Shown in pieces: positions 4,849 to 8,242 of a DNA stretch of 8,242 nt. Within the stretch, counting starts at the first letter, position 1; each line of letters opens with the position of its first letter. A model generated the notes under the pieces. That model was not told where the DNA came from. It worked only from the letters and a program-made list of their open reading frames with translations, and made no database searches. Both the position numbers and the translations under genes were made by a program. Origin of the DNA: JAJPJX01 sp964568355 (GTDB lineage: Bacteria > Acidobacteriota > Terriglobia > Bryobacterales > Bryobacteraceae); assembly GCA_964568355.1 (NCBI GenBank), contig CAZMRK010000719.1:1-8242 (forward strand), written 5' to 3'.

Positions 4849-7141
4849 GCCGCCACAATCGCTCACCGAGCTGAATCACGAATTCGGGCCTCACCCGGCC
4901 TATACACCGGCGGGAGGCTGGCAGGAGGAGTCGCGGCACGCGCCGGACCGCCTGGTGAAGACACACTGCTGCTTTTGCGGGCAGCAATGCGGAATCAAGC
5001 TGAAGGTTCGCAACAACATGGTGGTGGGGTTCGACCCCTGGGAGGAGTTTCCGTTCAACCGCGGCATGCTGTGTCCGAAGGGCGTGAAGCGGTACCTGCA
5101 GTCGTCGCACCCGGATCGCCTGCTGGACCCTCTGATGCGCACCGAAGGCGGATTTCGCAAGGCGCAATGGGACGAGGCTCTGGATTTCACCGCCCGCCGG
5201 CTGCGCGAAATCCAGGAGCAGTATGGCAAGGACTCGGTGGCGGTGTTTGGCGGCGCGTCGCTGATCACCGAGAAATCCTATCTGCTGGGGAAATTCGCGC
5301 GGGTAGGCCTGGGGACCAGGCAGATCGACTACAACGGACGGCTGTGCATGGTTTCGGCGGGCGTGGCGTATAAGCTGGCGTTCGATGTGGACCGCAGCCT
5401 GATTCCGTGGAGCGAGATCCCCAAGGCTGATGTGCTGATGGTGATTGGAGCCAATGTCGGCGATTGCGCGCCCATTACGACGGACTATATCTGGCGATGC
5501 CGCGATCGCGGCGGAAAGCTGATTGTGGTGGACCCGCGGATGACGCCGATCTCCCGCAACGCGGACCTCTACCTGCCGGTGCGGCCGGGAACCGACCTGG
5601 CGCTGCTGCGGGGCATCCTGCACGTGATTTTGCGCGACGGACTGGAAGACAGGCCGTTCATTGCGCAACACACCACGGGATGGGAGGAGGTGGCCGAGAG
5701 CGTCAGAGATCTGGATCTGCAACAAATCGCGGAGATGACGGGCGTGCCGCCGCATTCGATCGAAAAAGCCGCGCACTGGTTTGCGAAGGCCGACAAGGCT
5801 ATTGCGATGCACGCGCGCGGTCTGGAGCACCAGTCGAAAGGCGTGGAGAACTGCCTGGCTGTGATCAACATTGCGCTCGCGACGGGACATATCGGGCGGG
5901 AAGGCTGCGGGACCACCATGATCACGGGACAGGGAAACGGGCAGGGTGGGCGCGAGCATGGCCAAAAGTGCGACCAATTGCCGGGGCAGCGGTCAATCCA
6001 CGATCCGGCGGCGCGCGAGCACGTGGCCAAGGTGTGGGGCATCCGGCCGGACGAGATTCCGGGGCCGGGCGTATCGGCGCAGGAGATCATGAATCTGATT
6101 CATGCCGGCGAGATCAAGGCGCTGCTCAATATCTGTTTCAATCCGGCTGTCTCGCTGCCCAACGCGGCGTTTACGCGCGAAGCGCTTTCGAAACTCGAGT
6201 TCCTGGGCGTGATCGACTTCTTTCTGTCGGAGACGGCACAGTATGCCGATGTGGTTCTGGCGGGGAGCCTGCAAGAAGAAGAGGAGGGCGTGACGTGCAG
6301 CGCCGAAGGCCGCGTGCTGCATATCCAGAAAGCCACCGATCCGCCGGGAAATGCCAGGACGGACACCTGGATCCTGTGCGAGATCGCCAGACGGCTGGGC
6401 AAGGAGCGCTACTTCGCTTACGGTTCGACGCGCGAGGTCTTCGAGGAACTGCGCGAAGCCTCGCGGGGCGGCCATGCGGATTATTCCGGAATCACGTACG
6501 AAAAGGTCGATGAGCAACTGGGTGTCTTCTGGCCATGTCCTTCCGTGGACCATCCGGGCACACCGCACCTGATCCGGGACGGCATTTCGTTCTTTCCGGA
6601 CGGCAGGTGCCGGTTTCACGTAACCGAATGGCGTCCGAGCGGCGATCCGGTGGACGCGGAGTTTCCGGTGTACCTGACCACGGGGCGCGTCGTGAGTCAG
6701 TATCTTTCCGGCACGCAGACGCGGCGGATCGGCGGCCTGGTGGACATCTATCCACAACCGCTGGTCGAGATTCATCCGCGGCTCGCGGAGAAGTACGGCA
6801 TCCGGACGAATGACTGGGTGACAGTGAAGACCCGGCGCGATGAGATTACGCTGCAGGCTAATGTGGTCAAGACCATCCGGCCGGACACGGTTTTCATCCC
6901 GTATCATTGGCCGAACGAGCGCAGCGCCAACCGGCTGACCCATCGGACGCTCGATCCGCGCAGCAAGATCCCCGAGTTCAAGGTATCGGCGTGCCAGTTG
7001 CGCAAGGCCGGGCCGCCGGAGTGGGCCGGGCAGACAGAGGTGGAAGAGGCGAAGAGAGGGACGATGACGATATCCAGGGCTCCGGGTATGCCCGATCCGG
7101 CGGGAGGGATCGGAGATTCGCAAAACAAGGCCGGTTCGTAA
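4841..7141 (+). CDS. Nas/Nap-like molybdopterin nitrate reductase subunit
   Basis: This is a 766-residue catalytic subunit of the DMSO-reductase superfamily, expected to hold Mo-bis-MGD and one [4Fe-4S] cluster and to reduce nitrate to nitrite. The cluster motif is C43-x2-C46-x3-C50-x27-C78, followed by PKG (79-81). The probable Mo ligand is C169 in NGRLCM (165-170). Met after the Cys is as in NapA/Nas enzymes, whereas formate dehydrogenases have His there. Other family blocks are VDPRMTPIS (230-238), GQGNGQGGREHG (363-374), NPAVSLP (434-440) and the C-terminal dinucleotide-binding domain (~610-720). The N-terminus has no Tat signal, so the enzyme should be cytoplasmic, unlike NapA. Residues ~725-766 form an unusual hydrophilic tail. 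The TTG start overlaps the transporter stop by eight bases, implying translational coupling. Nitrate as substrate is inferred mainly from the NarK partner; another oxyanion remains possible. Confidence 0.85.
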   Translation: MAKPPQSLTELNHEFGPHPAYTPAGGWQEESRHAPDRLVKTHCCFCGQQCGIKLKVRNNMVVGFDPWEEFPFNRGMLCPKGVKRYLQSSHPDRLLDPLMRTEGGFRKAQWDEALDFTARRLREIQEQYGKDSVAVFGGASLITEKSYLLGKFARVGLGTRQIDYNGRLCMVSAGVAYKLAFDVDRSLIPWSEIPKADVLMVIGANVGDCAPITTDYIWRCRDRGGKLIVVDPRMTPISRNADLYLPVRPGTDLALLRGILHVILRDGLEDRPFIAQHTTGWEEVAESVRDLDLQQIAEMTGVPPHSIEKAAHWFAKADKAIAMHARGLEHQSKGVENCLAVINIALATGHIGREGCGTTMITGQGNGQGGREHGQKCDQLPGQRSIHDPAAREHVAKVWGIRPDEIPGPGVSAQEIMNLIHAGEIKALLNICFNPAVSLPNAAFTREALSKLEFLGVIDFFLSETAQYADVVLAGSLQEEEEGVTCSAEGRVLHIQKATDPPGNARTDTWILCEIARRLGKERYFAYGSTREVFEELREASRGGHADYSGITYEKVDEQLGVFWPCPSVDHPGTPHLIRDGISFFPDGRCRFHVTEWRPSGDPVDAEFPVYLTTGRVVSQYLSGTQTRRIGGLVDIYPQPLVEIHPRLAEKYGIRTNDWVTVKTRRDEITLQANVVKTIRPDTVFIPYHWPNERSANRLTHRTLDPRSKIPEFKVSACQLRKAGPPEWAGQTEVEEAKRGTMTISRAPGMPDPAGGIGDSQNKAGS

Positions 7142-7731
7142 TGTTCGGGTACGAGTTCTATGTGGATCCATCGCGATGCATCGGCTGCCAATCGTGCGTG
7201 AAAGCTTGCGAGGAGTGCGAGACGCATCGCGGCGTGTCGATGATCAACTTCGATTTTCTGGACCGGCCGGATGCGATCGCCACGGCTGCCTATGTTTGCT
7301 GGCACTGTGAAGAGCCCACCTGCGCGCAAGTCTGTCCCGCCGATGCGATCAAGGCGGGAGAAGACGGGGTGGTGCAGTCTGCGCTGAAGCCCCGGTGTAT
7401 CGGGTGCGCGAACTGTGTTCTGGCCTGTCCTTTCGGGATCCCGAAGCTGGTGCCCGAATATGAGCAGATGATGAAGTGCGACATGTGCTACGACCGGACC
7501 TCGATTGGAAAGAGGCCGATGTGCGCTACGGTGTGCCCGAGCCAGGCGCTGGCTTACGTGAAGCCCGAACAGATCGCCGTCATGCGCCGGGAGAAGCCCG
7601 TGAACACCTTCTATTTTGGGGAACAGAAGATCGTGACCAAGGTCTACATGATGGCGCCCGCCGAGCGCGATTTTGTGGCGGTGGATGTGGTGGACTATAC
7701 CTGGGAGCCGGAGGACGCCTATGCCAGCTAA
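7141..7731 (+). CDS. Four-cluster [4Fe-4S] ferredoxin subunit
   Basis: This 196-residue electron-transfer subunit is of the DmsB/NrfC/NarH-like type. Four cysteine groups are visible: C13/C16/C19/C23, C53/C56/C61/C65, C86/C89/C92/C96 and C113/C116-x11-C128/C132. This is the standard pattern for four [4Fe-4S] clusters, pairing across the pseudo-repeat. An extra cysteine, C26, follows the first group. There is no signal peptide, so it should dock on the molybdenum subunit in the cytoplasm and pass electrons from the membrane partner. The ATG overlaps the previous stop by one base (TAATG). Upstream ribosome-site match is weak, consistent with coupling to the preceding gene. The subunit family is clear; the exact partner contacts are inferred. 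Confidence 0.9.
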   Translation: MFGYEFYVDPSRCIGCQSCVKACEECETHRGVSMINFDFLDRPDAIATAAYVCWHCEEPTCAQVCPADAIKAGEDGVVQSALKPRCIGCANCVLACPFGIPKLVPEYEQMMKCDMCYDRTSIGKRPMCATVCPSQALAYVKPEQIAVMRREKPVNTFYFGEQKIVTKVYMMAPAERDFVAVDVVDYTWEPEDAYAS

Positions 7732-8230
7732 GCAGGAGCCGCCGCTATGGCGGGAGGAGTTCTCGGTTTTTCAGAATGACGAGCGCTACGTCAGCCGCCG
7801 GCAGTTGACGAAGTTCCTGACGCTCACCAGCCTGGCCATGTTCGCCGGAAACATCTGGATTCTGCTGCGTTCGCTGGTCAAGCGCGCGGCAGGCGAGGCT
7901 CCGGCCGTCACGGTGGCTCGTCTGGGGGAAATGCCGGTGGGCGGAGTGAAACTGTTCGACTATCCTCGGCAGGGCGAGCAGTGCGTCCTGGTGCGGATCG
8001 GCGAAGACGCCTATGCCGCCTACAGCCAGAAGTGCACGCACTTGTCCTGCGCCGTTTACTATTCGCCGGAGTCGCGCGACCTGGTGTGCCCCTGCCATGA
8101 AGGCCATTTCTCGATCCAGGACGGCAGCGTCCTGCAGGGTCCACCCACGCGGCCATTGCCGGCGGTCAAGCTGGAGCGGCGCGGGGAGCATCTGGTGGCT
8201 GTTGGGATGACTACGGCGGAGGGGGATTGA
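7721..8230 (+). CDS. Membrane-anchored Rieske [2Fe-2S] protein
   Basis: This 169-residue protein has an N-terminal hydrophilic stretch, one membrane segment (~32-50) and a Rieske fold. Cluster ligands are C105 and H107 in CTHLSC (105-110) and C123 and H126 in CPCHEG (123-128). C110 and C125 are positioned for the stabilising disulfide found in high-potential cytochrome bc-type Rieske proteins. Just before the membrane segment is SRRQLTK (25-31), close to the Tat consensus SRRxFLK, so it may be a Tat-inserted, uncleaved anchor like bc1 Rieske proteins. Positive charge also follows the segment (RSLVKR, 50-55), leaving orientation ambiguous. The ATG overlaps the ferredoxin stop by 11 bases and has GGAGG six bases upstream. 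In this operon it is probably an electron relay between the heme-b domain and another carrier. Confidence 0.9.
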   Translation: MPAKQEPPLWREEFSVFQNDERYVSRRQLTKFLTLTSLAMFAGNIWILLRSLVKRAAGEAPAVTVARLGEMPVGGVKLFDYPRQGEQCVLVRIGEDAYAAYSQKCTHLSCAVYYSPESRDLVCPCHEGHFSIQDGSVLQGPPTRPLPAVKLERRGEHLVAVGMTTAEGD

Positions 8231-8242
8231 TGCGGGCCTCGC
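8230..8242 (+). CDS. Start of a further operon gene (partial)
   Basis: An ATG at 8230-8232 overlaps the Rieske stop by one base (TGATG) and is preceded by the strong ribosome-site match GGAGGGGG (8218-8225) four bases upstream. Only MRAS and one base of the next codon are visible. The same tight overlap joins every earlier gene of the operon, so a fifth member is likely. Its product cannot be told; a cytochrome would fit a Rieske neighbour but this is a guess. Confidence 0.5.

Noticed and set aside
3423..4874. A 483-codon open frame in another plus-strand frame inside the transporter gene
   Set aside because: Its translation is arginine- and glycine-rich without motifs, whereas the overlapping frame encodes a clear NarK-type transporter and cytochrome domain.
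4712..5977. A 421-codon minus-strand open frame
   Set aside because: It is antisense to the Mo subunit, low in recognisable structure, and crosses the boundary of two well-supported genes.
4841..7141. Formate dehydrogenase as identity of the Mo subunit
   Set aside because: Formate dehydrogenases place His after the Cys/Sec ligand; here C169 is followed by Met as in NapA/Nas enzymes, and the operon carries a NarK-type porter.
5993..7171. A 392-codon minus-strand open frame
   Set aside because: It is antisense to conserved domains of the Mo subunit and shows no family signature; it is a composition artefact.

Overview
The window reads as high-GC bacterial chromosome, most likely from the Acidobacteriota (Solibacteres/Bryobacterales type). 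This lineage call is a moderate-confidence inference. It rests on the fused alpha/beta 2-oxo acid dehydrogenase, the style of the redox operon, and an intergenic segment (193-338) that resembles a dispersed motif I associate with Solibacter-like genomes. There are no tRNA, rRNA, CRISPR or insertion-sequence signals.

Layout. Positions 1-192 are a truncated, 96% identical second copy of the 3' end of the next gene and its trailing hairpin. Positions 193-338 are non-coding spacer. Positions 382-2415 (minus) encode a fused E1 alpha/beta 2-oxo acid dehydrogenase. Positions 2416-2652 are a divergent control region with two closely related CRP/FNR-type palindromes and promoter-like elements for both directions. 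From 2653 to the right edge a tightly overlapping plus-strand operon runs: (1) a NarK-type nitrate/nitrite MFS transporter fused to a NarI-like heme-b membrane domain and a four-cysteine tail, (2) a cytoplasmic Nas/Nap-like molybdopterin oxidoreductase, (3) a ferredoxin subunit with four [4Fe-4S] motifs, (4) a membrane-anchored Rieske [2Fe-2S] protein, and (5) the first codons of another gene cut by the window edge.

How it fits together. The plus-strand genes look like one nitrate-reducing machine. The transporter half would bring in nitrate (or exchange nitrate and nitrite). The fused cytochrome-b half, with the Rieske and ferredoxin subunits, would carry electrons, probably from quinol, to the molybdenum subunit. 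The catalytic subunit has no Tat signal, so reduction should occur in the cytoplasm, whereas the Rieske protein carries a Tat-like membrane anchor. This set differs from classical NarGHJI, NapABC and the soluble Nas enzymes. It is the best candidate here for an under-described system. Function is inferred from sequence features only.
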